From the NCBI RefSeq assembly GCF_050947875.1, contig NW_027460408.1:1-64000 (forward strand): a stretch of 64,000 bases of DNA, given 5' to 3'. This document shows, in pieces, positions 47,832 to 62,400 of the stretch. Both the position numbers and the translations under genes were made by a program. The notes under the pieces are model-generated. The model was not told the origin of the DNA. It was given only the letters and a program-made list of their open reading frames with translations, and did no database searches. Within the stretch, counting starts at the first letter, position 1, and every line of letters begins with the position of its first letter. The stretch comes from Dermacentor variabilis (taxonomy: Eukaryota; Arthropoda; Arachnida; Ixodida; Ixodidae).

Positions 47832-50800
47832 CTCGGCATGCTTTTCACGTCGTTTGGTAGAAATCCACACGCGCGTTCTGCCAAAAGCACCATTTGCATG
47901 CCTATCGTGTGGTTTTGCAGAAAACTGCGTCCGCGTCTACCAAAAGATGCATGCGCATGCTTAAAACGCGCTTTGGCACAAATCCATGTGCGGGTGCTAA
48001 AAAGAGCAGCATCGGCATGCTTTTCACGTCGTTTGGTAGAAATCCACGCGCGCGTTCTGCCAAAAGCACCATTTGCATGCATATCGTGTGGTTTTGCAGA
48101 AAACTGCGTCCGCGTCTACCAAAAGATGCATGCGCATGCTTAAAACGCGCTTTGGCACAAATCCATGTGCGGATGTTAAAAAGAGCAGCATCGGCATGCT
48201 TTTCACGTCGTTTGGTAGAAATCCACACGCGCGTTCTGCCAAAAGCACCATTTGCATGCATATCGTGTGGTTTTGCAGAAAACTGCATCCGCGTCTACCA
48301 AAAGATGCATGCGCATGCTTAAAACGCGCTTTGGCACAAATCCATGTGCGGATGTTAAAAAGAGCAGCGTCGGCATGCTTTTCACGTCGTTTGGTAGAAA
48401 TCCACGCGCGCGTTCTGCCAAAAGCACCATTTGCATGCATATCGTGTGGTTTTGCAGAAAACTGCGTCCGCGTCTACCAAAAGATGCATGCGCATGCTTA
48501 AAACTCGTTTTGGCACAAATCCATGTGCGGGTGCTAAAAGAGCAGCATCGGCATGCTTTTCACGTCGTTTGGTAGAAATCCACACGCGCGTTCTGCCAAA
48601 AGCACCATTTGCATGCATATCGTGTGGTTTTGCAGAAAACTGCGTCCGCGTCTACCAAAAGATGCATGTGCATGCTAAAAACGCGTTTTGGCACAAATCC
48701 ATGTGCGGGTGCTAAAAAGAGCAGCATCGGCATGCTTTTCACGTCGTTTGGTAGAAATCCACGCGCGCGTTCTGCCAAAAGCACCATTTGCATGCATATC
48801 GTGTGGTTTTGCAGAAAACTGCGTCCGCGTCTACCAAAAGATGCATGCGCATGCTTAAAACGCGTTTTGGCACAAATCCATGTGCGGGTGCTAAAAAGAG
48901 CAGCATCGGCATGCTTTTCACGTCGTTTGGTAGAAATCCACACGCGCGTTCTGCCAAAAGCACCATTTGCATGCCTATCGTGTGGTTTTGCAGAAAACTG
49001 CGTCCGCGTCTACCAAAAGATGCATGCGCATGCTTAAAACGCGCTTTGGCACAAATCCATGTGCGGGTGCTAAAAAGAGCAGCATCGGCATGCTTTTCAC
49101 GTCGTTTGGTAGAAATCCACGCGCGCGTTCTGCCAAAAGCACCATTTGCATGCATATCGTGTGGTTTTGCAGAAAACTGCGTCCGCGTCTACCAAAAGAT
49201 GCATGCGCATGCTTAAAACGCGTTTTGGCACAAATCCATGTGCGGGTGCTAAAAAGAGCAGCATCGGCATGCTTTTCACGTCGTTTGGTAGAAATCCACA
49301 CGCGCGTTCTGCCAAAAGCACCATTTGCATGCCTATCGTGTGGTTTTGCAGAAAACTGCGTCCGCGTCTACCAAAAGATGCATGTGCATGCTAAAAACGC
49401 GTTTTGGCACAAATCCATGTGCGGGTGCTAAAAAGAGCAGCATCGGCATGCTTTTCACGTCGTTTGGTAGAAATCCACGCGCGCGTTCTGCCAAAAGCAC
49501 CATTTGCATGCCTATCGTGTGGTTTTGCAGAAAACTGCGTCCGCGTCTACCAAAAGATGCATGCGCATGCTTAAAACGCGTTTTGGCACAAATCCATGTG
49601 CGGATGTTAAAAAGAGCAGCATCGGCATGCTTTTCACGTCGTTTGGTAGAAATCCACGCGCGCGTTCTGCCAAAAGCACCATTTGCATGCATATCGTGTG
49701 GTTTTGCAGAAAACTGCGTCCGCGTCTACCAAAAGATGCATGCGCATGCTTAAAACGCGTTTTGGCACAAATCCATGTGCGGGTGCTAAAAAGAGCAGCA
49801 TCGGCATGCTTTTCACGTCGTTTGGTAGAAATCCACACGCGCGTTCTGCCAAAAGCACCATTTGCATGCCTATCGTGTGGTTTTGCAGAAAACTGCGTCC
49901 GCGTCTACCAAAAGATGCATGCGCATGCTTAAAACGCGCTTTGGCACAAATCCATGTGCGGATGTTAAAAAGAGCAGCATCGGCATGCTTTTCACGTCGT
50001 TTGGTAGAAATCCACACGCGCGTTCTGCCAAAAGCACCATTTGCATGCATATCGTGTGGTTTTGCAGAAAACTGCGTCCGCGTCTACCAAAAGATGCATG
50101 TGCATGCTAAAAACGCGTTTTGGCACAAATCCATGTGCGGATGTTAAAAAGAGCAGCATCGGAATGCTTTTCACGTCGTTTGGTAGAAATCCACACGCGC
50201 GTTCTGCCAAAAGCACCATTTGCATGCATATCGTGTGGTTTTGCAGAAAACTGCGTCCGCGTCTACCAAAAGATGCATGTGCATGCTAAAAACGCGTTTT
50301 GGCACAAATCCATGTGCGGATGTTAAAAAGAGCAGCATCGGCATGCTTTTCACGTCGTTTGGTAGAAATCCACGCGCGCGTTCTGCCAAAAGCACCATTT
50401 GCATGCATATCGTGTGGTTTTGCAGAAAACTGCGTCCGCGTCTACCAAAAGATGCATGCGCATGCTTAAAACGCGTTTTGGCACAAATCCATGTGCGGGT
50501 GCTAAAAAGAGCAGCATCGGCATGCTTTTCACGTCGTTTGGTAGAAATCCACACGCGCGTTCTGCCAAAAGCACCATTTGCAGGCCTATCGTGTGGTTTT
50601 GCAGAAAACTGCGTCCGCGTCTACCAAAAGATGCATGCGCATGCTTAAAACGCGCTTTGGCACAAATCCATGTGCGGGTGCTAAAAAGAGCAGCATCGGC
50701 ATGCTTTTCACGTCGTTTGGTAGAAATCCACGCGCGCGTTCTGCCAAAAGCACCATTTGCATGCATATCGTGTGGTTTTGCAGAAAACTGCGTCCGCGTC

Positions 50801-53379
50801 TACCAAAAGATGCATGCGCATGCTTAAAACGCGTTTTGGCACAAATCCATGTGCGGGTGCTAAAAAGAGCAGCATCGGCATGCTTTTCACGTCGTTTGGT
50901 AGAAATCCACACGCGCGTTCTGCCAAAAGCACCATTTGCATGCCTATCGTGTGGTTTTGCAGAAAACTGCGTCCGCGTCTACCAAAAGATGCATGTGCAT
51001 GCTAAAAACGCGTTTTGGCACAAATCCATGTGCGGGTGCTAAAAAGAGCAGCATCGGCATGCTTTTCACGTCGTTTGGTAGAAATCCACGCGCGCGTTCT
51101 GCCAAAAGCACCATTTGCATGCCTATCGTGTGGTTTTGCAGAAAACTGCGTCCGCGTCTACCAAAAGATGCATGCGCATGCTTAAAACGCGTTTTGGCAC
51201 AAATCCATGTGCGGATGTTAAAAAGAGCAGCATCGGCATGCTTTTCACGTCGTTTGGTAGAAATCCACGCGCGCGTTCTGCCAAAAGCACCATTTGCATG
51301 CATATCGTGTGGTTTTGCAGAAAACTGCGTCCGCGTCTACCAAAAGATGCATGCGCATGCTTAAAACGCGTTTTGGCACAAATCCATGTGCGGGTGCTAA
51401 AAAGAGCAGCATCGGCATGCTTTTCACGTCGTTTGGTAGAAATCCACACGCGCGTTCTGCCAAAAGCACCATTTGCATGCCTATCGTGTGGTTTTGCAGA
51501 AAACTGCGTCCGCGTCTACCAAAAGATGCATGCGCATGCTTAAAACGCGCTTTGGCACAAATCCATGTGCGGATGTTAAAAAGAGCAGCATCGGCATGCT
51601 TTTCACGTCGTTTGGTAGAAATCCACGCGCGCGTTCTGCCAAAAGCACCATTTGCATGCATATCGTGTGGTTTTGCAGAAAACTGCGTCCGCGTCTACCA
51701 AAAGATGCATGCGCATGCTTAAAACGCGTTTTGGCACAAATCCATGTGCGGGTGCTAAAAAGAGCAGCATCGGCATGCTTTTCACGTCGTTTGGTAGAAA
51801 TCCACACGCGCGTTCTGCCAAAAGCACCATTCGCATGCCTATCGTGTGGTTTTGCAGAAAACTGCGTCCGCGTCTACCAAAAGATGCATGCGCATGCTTA
51901 AAACGCGCTTTGGCACAAATCCATGTGCGGATGTTAAAAAGAGCAGCATCGGCATGCTTTTCACGTCGTTTGGTAGAAATCCACGCGCGCGTTCTGCCAA
52001 AAGCACCATTTGCATGCATATCGTGTGGTTTTGCAGAAAACTGCGTCCGCGTCTACCAAAAGATGCATGCGCATGCTTAAAACGCGTTTTGGCACAAATC
52101 CATGTGCGGGTGCTAAAAAGAGCAGCATCGGCATGCTTTTCACGTCGTTTGGTAGAAATCCACACGCACGTTCTGCCAAAAGCACCATTTGCATGCCTAT
52201 CGTGTGGTTTTGCAGAAAACTGCGTCCGCGTCTACCAAAAGATGCATGCGCATGCTTAAAACGCGCTTTGGCACAAATCCATGTGCGGGTGCTAAAAAGA
52301 GCAGCATCGGCATGCTTTTCACGTCGTTTGGTAGAAATCCACGCGCGCGTTCTGCCAAAAGCACCATTTGCATGCATATCGTGTGGTTTTGCAGAAAACT
52401 GCGTCTGCGTCTACCAAAAGATGCATGCGCATGCTTAAAACGCGTTTTGGCACAAATCCATGTGCGGATGTTAAAAAGAGTAGCATCGGCATGCTTTTCA
52501 CGTCGTTTGGTAGAAATCCACGCGCGCGTTCTGCCAAAAGCACCATTTGCATGCATATCGTGTGGTTTTGCAGAAAACTGCGTCCGCGTCTACCAAAAGA
52601 TGCATGCGCATGCTTAAAACGCGTTTTGGCACAAATCCATGTGCGGGTGCTAAAAAGAGCAGCATCGGCATGCTTTTCACGTCGTTTGGTAGAAATCCAC
52701 ACGCGCGTTCTGCCAAAAGCACCATTTGCATGCCTATCGTGTGGTTTTGCAGAAAACAGCGTCCGCGTCTACCAAAAGATGCATGCGCATGCTTAAAACG
52801 CGCTTTGGCACAAATCCATGTGCGGATGTTAAAAAGAGCAGCATCGGCATGCTTTTCACGTCGTTTGGTAGAAATCCACACGCGCGTTCTGCCAAAAGCA
52901 CCATTTGCATGCATATCGTGTGGTTTTGCAGAAAACTGCGTCCGCGTCTACCAAAACATGCATGTGCATGCTAAAAACGCGTTTTGGCACAAATCCATGT
53001 GCGGATGTTAAAAAGAGCAGCATCGGCATGCTTTTCACGTCGTTTGGTAGAAATCCACACGCGCGTTCTGCCAAAAGCACCATTTGCATGCATATCGTGT
53101 GGTTTTGCAGAAAACTGCGTCCGCGTCTACCAAAAGATGCATGTGCATGGTAAAAACGCGTTTTGGCACAAATCCATGTGCGGATGTTAAAAAGAGCAGC
53201 ATCGGCATGCTTTTCACGTCGTTTGGTAGAAATCCACGCGCGCGTTCTGCCAAAAGCACCATTTGCATGCATATCGTGTGGTTTTGCAGAAAACTGCGTC
53301 CGCGTCTACCAAAAGATGCATGCGCATGCTTAAAACGCGTTTTGGCACAAATCCATGTGCGGGTGCTAAAAAGAGCAGC
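47832..53379 (+). repeat. 31-monomer HOR (5,548 bp), copy 1
   Basis: Repeated in tandem at 53,380 on, at an offset of 5,548 bp up to 48,538 and 5,549 bp (exactly 31 x 179) after it, because this copy has one A fewer at GCTAAAAGAG (48,535). Shared rare variants include CTGCATCCG (48,286), GCGTCGG (48,368), AAACTCG (48,503), GGAATGC (50,161), GCAGGCCTATCG (50,580) and TTCGCATGCC (51,831). The left edge coincides with GCAGCTCGG at 47,830, a one-base deletion. Confidence 0.92.
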
Positions 53380-56300
53380 ATCGGCATGCTTTTCACGTCG
53401 TTTGGTAGAAATCCACACGCGCGTTCTGCCAAAAGCACCATTTGCATGCCTATCGTGTGGTTTTGCAGAAAACTGCGTCCGCGTCTACCAAAAGATGCAT
53501 GCGCATGCTTAAAACGCGCTTTGGCACAAATCCATGTGCGGGTGCTAAAAAGAGCAGCATCGGCATGCTTTTCACGTCGTTTGGTAGAAATCCACGCGCG
53601 CGTTCTGCCAAAAGCACCATTTGCATGCATATCGTGTGGTTTTGCAGAAAACTGCGTCCGCGTCTACCAAAAGATGCATGCGCATGCTTAAAACGCGCTT
53701 TGGCACAAATCCATGTGCGGATGTTAAAAAGAGCAGCATCGGCATGCTTTTCACGTCGTTTGGTAGAAATCCACACGCGCGTTCTGCCAAAAGCACCATT
53801 TGCATGCATATCGTGTGGTTTTGCAGAAAACTGCATCCGCGTCTACCAAAAGATGCATGCGCATGCTTAAAACGCGCTTTGGCACAAATCCATGTGCGGA
53901 TGTTAAAAAGAGCAGCGTCGGCATGCTTTTCACGTCGTTTGGTAGAAATCCACGCGCGCGTTCTGCCAAAAGCACCATTTGCATGCATATCGTGTGGTTT
54001 TGCAGAAAACTGCGTCCGCGTCTACCAAAAGATGCATGCGCATGCTTAAAACTCGTTTTGGCACAAATCCATGTGCGGGTGCTAAAAAGAGCAGCATCGG
54101 CATGCTTTTCACGTCGTTTGGTAGAAATCCACACGCGCGTTCTGCCAAAAGCACCATTTGCATGCATATCGTGTGGTTTTGCAGAAAACTGCGTCCGCGT
54201 CTACCAAAAGATGCATGTGCATGCTAAAAACGCGTTTTGGCACAAATCCATGTGCGGGTGCTAAAAAGAGCAGCATCGGCATGCTTTTCACGTCGTTTGG
54301 TAGAAATCCACGCGCGCGTTCTGCCAAAAGCACCATTTGCATGCATATCGTGTGGTTTTGCAGAAAACTGCGTCCGCGTCTACCAAAAGATGCATGCGCA
54401 TGCTTAAAACGCGTTTTGGCACAAATCCATGTGCGGGTGCTAAAAAGAGCAGCATCGGCATGCTTTTCACGTCGTTTGGTAGAAATCCACACGCGCGTTC
54501 TGCCAAAAGCACCATTTGCATGCCTATCGTGTGGTTTTGCAGAAAACTGCGTCCGCGTCTACCAAAAGATGCATGCGCATGCTTAAAACGCGCTTTGGCA
54601 CAAATCCATGTGCGGGTGCTAAAAAGAGCAGCATCGGCATGCTTTTCACGTCGTTTGGTAGAAATCCACGCGCGCGTTCTGCCAAAAGCACCATTTGCAT
54701 GCATATCGTGTGGTTTTGCAGAAAACTGCGTCCGCGTCTACCAAAAGATGCATGCGCATGCTTAAAACGCGTTTTGGCACAAATCCATGTGCGGGTGCTA
54801 AAAAGAGCAGCATCGGCATGCTTTTCACGTCGTTTGGTAGAAATCCACACGCGCGTTCTGCCAAAAGCACCATTTGCATGCCTATCGTGTGGTTTTGCAG
54901 AAAACTGCGTCCGCGTCTACCAAAAGATGCATGTGCATGCTAAAAACGCGTTTTGGCACAAATCCATGTGCGGGTGCTAAAAAGAGCAGCATCGGCATGC
55001 TTTTCACGTCGTTTGGTAGAAATCCACGCGCGCGTTCTGCCAAAAGCACCATTTGCATGCCTATCGTGTGGTTTTGCAGAAAACTGCGTCCGCGTCTACC
55101 AAAAGATGCATGCGCATGCTTAAAACGCGTTTTGGCACAAATCCATGTGCGGATGTTAAAAAGAGCAGCATCGGCATGCTTTTCACGTCGTTTGGTAGAA
55201 ATCCACGCGCGCGTTCTGCCAAAAGCACCATTTGCATGCATATCGTGTGGTTTTGCAGAAAACTGCGTCCGCGTCTACCAAAAGATGCATGCGCATGCTT
55301 AAAACGCGTTTTGGCACAAATCCATGTGCGGGTGCTAAAAAGAGCAGCATCGGCATGCTTTTCACGTCGTTTGGTAGAAATCCACACGCGCGTTCTGCCA
55401 AAAGCACCATTTGCATGCCTATCGTGTGGTTTTGCAGAAAACTGCGTCCGCGTCTACCAAAAGATGCATGCGCATGCTTAAAACGCGCTTTGGCACAAAT
55501 CCATGTGCGGATGTTAAAAAGAGCAGCATCGGCATGCTTTTCACGTCGTTTGGTAGAAATCCACACGCGCGTTCTGCCAAAAGCACCATTTGCATGCATA
55601 TCGTGTGGTTTTGCAGAAAACTGCGTCCGCGTCTACCAAAAGATGCATGTGCATGCTAAAAACGCGTTTTGGCACAAATCCATGTGCGGATGTTAAAAAG
55701 AGCAGCATCGGAATGCTTTTCACGTCGTTTGGTAGAAATCCACACGCGCGTTCTGCCAAAAGCACCATTTGCATGCATATCGTGTGGTTTTGCAGAAAAC
55801 TGCGTCCGCGTCTACCAAAAGATGCATGTGCATGCTAAAAACGCGTTTTGGCACAAATCCATGTGCGGATGTTAAAAAGAGCAGCATCGGCATGCTTTTC
55901 ACGTCGTTTGGTAGAAATCCACGCGCGCGTTCTGCCAAAAGCACCATTTGCATGCATATCGTGTGGTTTTGCAGAAAACTGCGTCCGCGTCTACCAAAAG
56001 ATGCATGCGCATGCTTAAAACGCGTTTTGGCACAAATCCATGTGCGGGTGCTAAAAAGAGCAGCATCGGCATGCTTTTCACGTCGTTTGGTAGAAATCCA
56101 CACGCGCGTTCTGCCAAAAGCACCATTTGCAGGCCTATCGTGTGGTTTTGCAGAAAACTGCGTCCGCGTCTACCAAAAGATGCATGCGCATGCTTAAAAC
56201 GCGCTTTGGCACAAATCCATGTGCGGGTGCTAAAAAGAGCAGCATCGGCATGCTTTTCACGTCGTTTGGTAGAAATCCACGCGCGCGTTCTGCCAAAAGC

Positions 56301-59100
56301 ACCATTTGCATGCATATCGTGTGGTTTTGCAGAAAACTGCGTCCGCGTCTACCAAAAGATGCATGCGCATGCTTAAAACGCGTTTTGGCACAAATCCATG
56401 TGCGGGTGCTAAAAAGAGCAGCATCGGCATGCTTTTCACGTCGTTTGGTAGAAATCCACACGCGCGTTCTGCCAAAAGCACCATTTGCATGCCTATCGTG
56501 TGGTTTTGCAGAAAACTGCGTCCGCGTCTACCAAAAGATGCATGTGCATGCTAAAAACGCGTTTTGGCACAAATCCATGTGCGGGTGCTAAAAAGAGCAG
56601 CATCGGCATGCTTTTCACGTCGTTTGGTAGAAATCCACGCGCGCGTTCTGCCAAAAGCACCATTTGCATGCCTATCGTGTGGTTTTGCAGAAAACTGCGT
56701 CCGCGTCTACCAAAAGATGCATGCGCATGCTTAAAACGCGTTTTGGCACAAATCCATGTGCGGATGTTAAAAAGAGCAGCATCGGCATGCTTTTCACGTC
56801 GTTTGGTAGAAATCCACGCGCGCGTTCTGCCAAAAGCACCATTTGCATGCATATCGTGTGGTTTTGCAGAAAACTGCGTCCGCGTCTACCAAAAGATGCA
56901 TGCGCATGCTTAAAACGCGTTTTGGCACAAATCCATGTGCGGGTGCTAAAAAGAGCAGCATCGGCATGCTTTTCACGTCGTTTGGTAGAAATCCACACGC
57001 GCGTTCTGCCAAAAGCACCATTTGCATGCCTATCGTGTGGTTTTGCAGAAAACTGCGTCCGCGTCTACCAAAAGATGCATGCGCATGCTTAAAACGCGCT
57101 TTGGCACAAATCCATGTGCGGATGTTAAAAAGAGCAGCATCGGCATGCTTTTCACGTCGTTTGGTAGAAATCCACGCGCGCGTTCTGCCAAAAGCACCAT
57201 TTGCATGCATATCGTGTGGTTTTGCAGAAAACTGCGTCCGCGTCTACCAAAAGATGCATGCGCATGCTTAAAACGCGTTTTGGCACAAATCCATGTGCGG
57301 GTGCTAAAAAGAGCAGCATCGGCATGCTTTTCACGTCGTTTGGTAGAAATCCACACGCGCGTTCTGCCAAAAGCACCATTCGCATGCCTATCGTGTGGTT
57401 TTGCAGAAAACTGCGTCCGCGTCTACCAAAAGATGCATGCGCATGCTTAAAACGCGCTTTGGCACAAATCCATGTGCGGATGTTAAAAAGAGCAGCATCG
57501 GCATGCTTTTCACGTCGTTTGGTAGAAATCCACGCGCGCGTTCTGCCAAAAGCACCATTTGCATGCATATCGTGTGGTTTTGCAGAAAACTGCGTCCGCG
57601 TCTACCAAAAGATGCATGCGCATGCTTAAAACGCGTTTTGGCACAAATCCATGTGCGGGTGCTAAAAAGAGCAGCATCGGCATGCTTTTCACGTCGTTTG
57701 GTAGAAATCCACACGCGCGTTCTGCCAAAAGCACCATTTGCATGCCTATCGTGTGGTTTTGCAGAAAACTGCGTCCGCGTCTACCAAAAGATGCATGCGC
57801 ATGCTTAAAACGCGCTTTGGCACAAATCCATGTGCGGATGTTAAAAAGAGCAGCATCGGCATGCTTTTCACGTCGTTTGGTAGAAATCCACACGCGCGTT
57901 CTGCCAAAAGCACCATTTGCATGCATATCGTGTGGTTTTGCAGAAAACTGCGTCCGCGTCTACCAAAAGATGCATGTGCATGCTAAAAACGCGTTTTGGC
58001 ACAAATCCATGTGCGGATGTTAAAAAGAGCAGCATCGGCATGCTTTTCACGTCGTTTGGTAGAAATCCACACGCGCGTTCTGCCAAAAGCACCATTTGCA
58101 TGCATATCGTGTGGTTTTGCAGAAAACTGCGTCCGCGTCTACCAAAAGATGCATGTGCATGCTAAAAACGCGTTTTGGCACAAATCCATGTGCGGATGTT
58201 AAAAAGAGCAGCATCGGCATGCTTTTCACGTCGTTTGGTAGAAATCCACGCGCGCGTTCTGCCAAAAGCACCATTTGCATGCATATCGTGTGGTTTTGCA
58301 GAAAACTGCGTCCGCGTCTACCAAAAGATGCATGCGCATGCTTAAAACGCGTTTTGGCACAAATCCATGTGCGGGTGCTAAAAAGAGCAGCATCGGCATG
58401 CTTTTCACGTCGTTTGGTAGAAATCCACACGCGCGTTCTGCCAAAAGCACCATTTGCATGCCTATCGTGTGGTTTTGCAGAAAACTGCGTCCGCGTCTAC
58501 CAAAAGATGCATGCGCATGCTTAAAACGCGCTTTGGCACAAATCCATGTGCGGGTGCTAAAAAGAGCAGCATCGGCATGCTTTTCACGTCGTTTGGTAGA
58601 AATCCACGCGCGCGTTCTGCCAAAAGCACCATTTGCATGCATATCGTGTGGTTTTGCAGAAAACTGCGTCTGCGTCTACCAAAAGATGCATGCGCATGCT
58701 TAAAACGCGTTTTGGCACAAATCCATGTGCGGATGTTAAAAAGAGCAGCATCGGCATGCTTTTCACGTCGTTTGGTAGAAATCCACGCGCGCGTTCTGCC
58801 AAAAGCACCATTTGCATGCATATCGTGTGGTTTTGCAGAAAACTGCGTCCGCGTCTACCAAAAGATGCATGCGCATGCTTAAAACGCGTTTTGGCACAAA
58901 TCCATGTGCGGGTGCTAAAAAGAGCAGCATCGGCATGCTTTTCACGTCGTTTGGTAGAAATCCACACGCGCGTTCTGCCAAAAGCACCATTTGCATGCCT
59001 ATCGTGTGGTTTTGCAGAAAACTGCGTCCGCGTCTACCAAAAGATGCATGCGCATGCTTAAAACGCGCTTTGGCACAAATCCATGTGCGGATGTTAAAAA
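53380..59100 (+). repeat. 31-monomer HOR, copy 2, with four extra monomers
   Basis: Tandem second copy. Rare variants recur at 53,834, 53,917, 54,052, 55,710, 56,129 and 57,380. Up to about 57.6 kb the offset is 5,549 bp; from 58,285 on it is 6,265 bp (35 monomers), so this copy holds 716 bp that copy 1 lacks. The CTGCGTCTGCG change at 58,671 matches 52,406 at the new offset. Similarity to copy 1 fades after about 59.1 kb. Confidence 0.88.
57569..58284 (+). repeat. 716-bp four-monomer insertion relative to the first HOR copy
   Basis: Four monomers present here but not at the equivalent place (52.0 kb) in the first copy; exact edges are ambiguous because neighbours are so similar. The same order of types (68C with 145A, then two 51T/59A, then 68T) is found at 62,044-62,760, 24 monomers downstream. 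Either this copy gained them by unequal exchange or copy 1 lost them. Confidence 0.75.
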
Positions 59101-60969
59101 GAGCAGCATCGGCATGCTTTTCACGTCGTTTGGTAGAAATCCACGCGCGCGTTCTGCCAAAAGCACCATTTGCATGCATATCGTGTGGTTTTGCAGAAAA
59201 CTGCGTCCGCGTCTACCAAAAGATGCATGCGCATGCTTAAAACGCGTTTTGGCACAAATCCATGTGCGGGTGCTAAAAAGAGCAGCATCGGCATGCTTTT
59301 CACGTCGTTTGGTAGAAATCCACACGCGCGTTCTGCCAAAAGCACCATTTGCATGCCTATCGTGTGGTTTTGCAGAAAACTGCGTCCGCGTCTACCAAAA
59401 GATGCATGCGCATGCTTAAAACGCGCTTTGGCACAAATCCATGTGCGGGTGCTAAAAAGAGCAGCATCGGCATGCTTTTCACGTCGTTTGGTAGAAATCC
59501 ACGCGCGCGTTCTGCCAAAAGCACCATTTGCATGCATATCGTGTGGTTTTGCAGAAAGCTGCGTCCGCGTCTACCAAAAGATGCATGCGCATGCTTAAAA
59601 CGCGTTTTGGCACAAATCCATGTGCGGGTGCTAAAAAGAGCAGCATCGGCATGCTTTTCACGTCGTTTGGTAGAAATCCACACGCGCGTTCTGCCAAAAG
59701 CACAATTTGCATGCCTATCGTGTGGTTTTGCAGAAAACTGCGTCCGCGTCTACCAAAAGATGCATGCGCATGCTTAAAACGCGCTTTGGCACAAATCCAT
59801 GTGCGGGTGCTAAAAAGAGCAGCATCGGCATGCTTTTCACGTCGTTTGGTAGAAATCCACGCGCGCGTTTTGCCAAAAGCACCATTTGCATGCATATCGT
59901 GTGGTTTTGCAGAAAACTGCGTCCGCGTCTACCAAAAGATGCATGCGCATGCTTAAAACGCGTTTTGGCACAAATCCATGTGCGGGTGCTAAAAAGAGCA
60001 GCATCGGCATGCTTTTCACGTCGTTTGGTAGAAATCCACACGCGCGTTCTGCCAAAAGCACCATTTGCATGCCTATCGTGTGGTTTTGCAGAAAACTGCG
60101 TCCGCGTCTACCAAAAGATGCATGCGCATGCTTAAAACGCGCTTTGGCACAAATCCATGTGCGGATGTTAAAAAGAGCAGCATCGGCATGCTTTTCACGT
60201 CGTTTGGTAGAAATCCACGCGCGCGTTCTGCCAAAAGCACCATTTGCATGCATATCGTGTGGTTTTGCAGAAAACTGCGTCCGCGTCTACCAAAAGATGC
60301 ATGCGCATGCTTAAAACGCGTTTTGGCACAAATCCATGTGCGGGTGCTAAAAAGAGCAGCATCGGCATGCTTTTCACGTCGTTTGGTAGAAATCCACACG
60401 CGCGTTCTGCCAAAAGCACCATTTGCATGCCTATCGTGTGGTTTTGCAGAAAACTGCGTCCGCGTCTACCAAAAGATGCATGCGCATGCTTAAAACGCGC
60501 TTTGGCACAAATCCATGTGCGGATGTTAAAAAGAGCAGCATCGGCATGCTTTTCACGTCGTTTGGTAGAAATCCACGCGCGCGTTCTGCCAAAAGCACCA
60601 TTTGCATGCATATCGTGTGGTTTTGCAGAAAACTGCGTCCGCGTCTACCAAAAGATGCATGCGCATGCTTAAAACGCGTTTTGGCACAAATCCATGTGCG
60701 GGTGCTAAAAAGAGCAGCATCGGCATGCTTTTCACGTCGTTTGGTAGAAATCCACACGCGCGTTCTGCCAAAAGCACCATTTGCATGCCTATCGTGTGGT
60801 TTTGCAGAAAACTGCGTCCGCGTCTACCAAAAGATGCATGCGCATGCTTAAAACGCGCTTTGGCACAAATCCATGTGCGGATGTTAAAAAGAGCAGCATC
60901 GGCATGCTTTTCACGTCGTTTGGTAGAAATCCACACGCGCGTTCTGCCAAAAGCACCATTTTCATGCAT

Positions 60970-62400
60970 ATCGTGTGGTTTTGCAGAAAACTGCGTCCGC
61001 GTCTACCAAAAGATGCATGTGCATGCTAAAAACGCGTTTTGGCACAAATCCATGTGCGGGTGCTAAAAAGAGCAGCATCGGCATGCTTTTCACGTCGTTT
61101 GGTAGAAATCCACGCGCGCGTTCTGCCAAAAGCACCATTTGCATGCCTATCGTGTGGTTTTGCAGAAAACTGCGTCCGCGTCTACCAAAAGATGCATGCG
61201 CATGCTTAAAACGCGTTTTGGCACAAATCCATGTGCGGATGTTAAAAAGAGCAGCATCGGCATGCTTTTCACGTCGTTTGGTAGAAATCCACGCGCGCGT
61301 TCTGCCAAAAGCATCATTTGCATGCATATCGTGTGGTTTTGCAGAAAACTGCGTCCGCGTCTACCAAAAGATGCATGCGCATGCTTAAAACGCGTTTTGG
61401 CACAAATCCATGTGCGGGTGCTAAAAAGAGCAGCATCGGCATGCTTTTCACGTCGTTTGGTAGAAATCCACACGCGCGTTCTGCCAAAAGCACCATTTGC
61501 ATGCCTATCGTGTGGTTTTGCAGAAAACTGCGTCCGCGTCTACCAAAAGATGCATGCGCATGCTTAAAACGCGCTTTGGCACAAATCCATGTGCGGATGT
61601 TAAAAAGAGCAGCATCGGCATGCTTTTCACGTCGTTTGGTAGAAATCCACGCGCGCGTTCTGCCAAAAGCACCATTTGCATGCATATCGTGTGGTTTTGC
61701 AGAAAACTGCGTCCGCGTCTACCAAAAGATGCATGCGCATGCTTAAAACGCGTTTTGGCACAAATCCATGTGCGGGTGCTAAAAAGAGCAGCATCGGCAT
61801 GCTTTTCACGTCGTTTGGTAGAAATCCACGCGCGCGTTCTGCCAAAAGCACCATTTGCATGCATATCGTGTGGTTTTGCAGAAAACTGCGTCCGCGTCTA
61901 CCAAAAGATGCATGCGCATGCTTAAAACGCGTTTTGGCACAAATCCATGTGCGGGTGCTAAAAAGAGCAGCATCGGCATGCTTTTCACGTCGTTTGGTAG
62001 AAATCCACACGCGCGTTCTGCCAAAAGCACCATTTGCATGCCTATCGTGTGGTTTTGCAGAAAACTGCGTCCGCGTCTACCAAAAGATGCATGCGCATGC
62101 TTAAAACGCGCTTTGGCACAAATCCATGTGCGGATGTTAAAAAGAGCAGCATCGGCATGCTTTTCACGTCGTTTGGTAGAAATCCACACGCGCGTTCTGC
62201 CAAAAGCACCATTTGCATGCATATCGTGTGGTTTTGCAGAAAACTGCGTCCGCGTCTACCAAAAGATGCATGTGCATGCTAAAAACGCGTTTTGGCACAA
62301 ATCCATGTGCGGATGTTAAAAAGAGCAGCATCGGCATGTTTTTCACGTCGTTTGGTAGAAATCCACACGCGCGTTCTGCCAAAAGCACCATTTGCATGCA
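60970..62400 (+). repeat. Copy of the 40.2-41.7 kb segment
   Basis: Begins at the rare TTTTCATGC junction (60,960) and follows the monomer order of 40,225-41,656 at an offset of 20,744 bp, which equals 116 monomers less 20 bases, the sum of the small deletions in between. A private GCATCATTT change lies near 61,313. It shows that sequence typical of the left domain re-enters the right domain. Confidence 0.82.
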
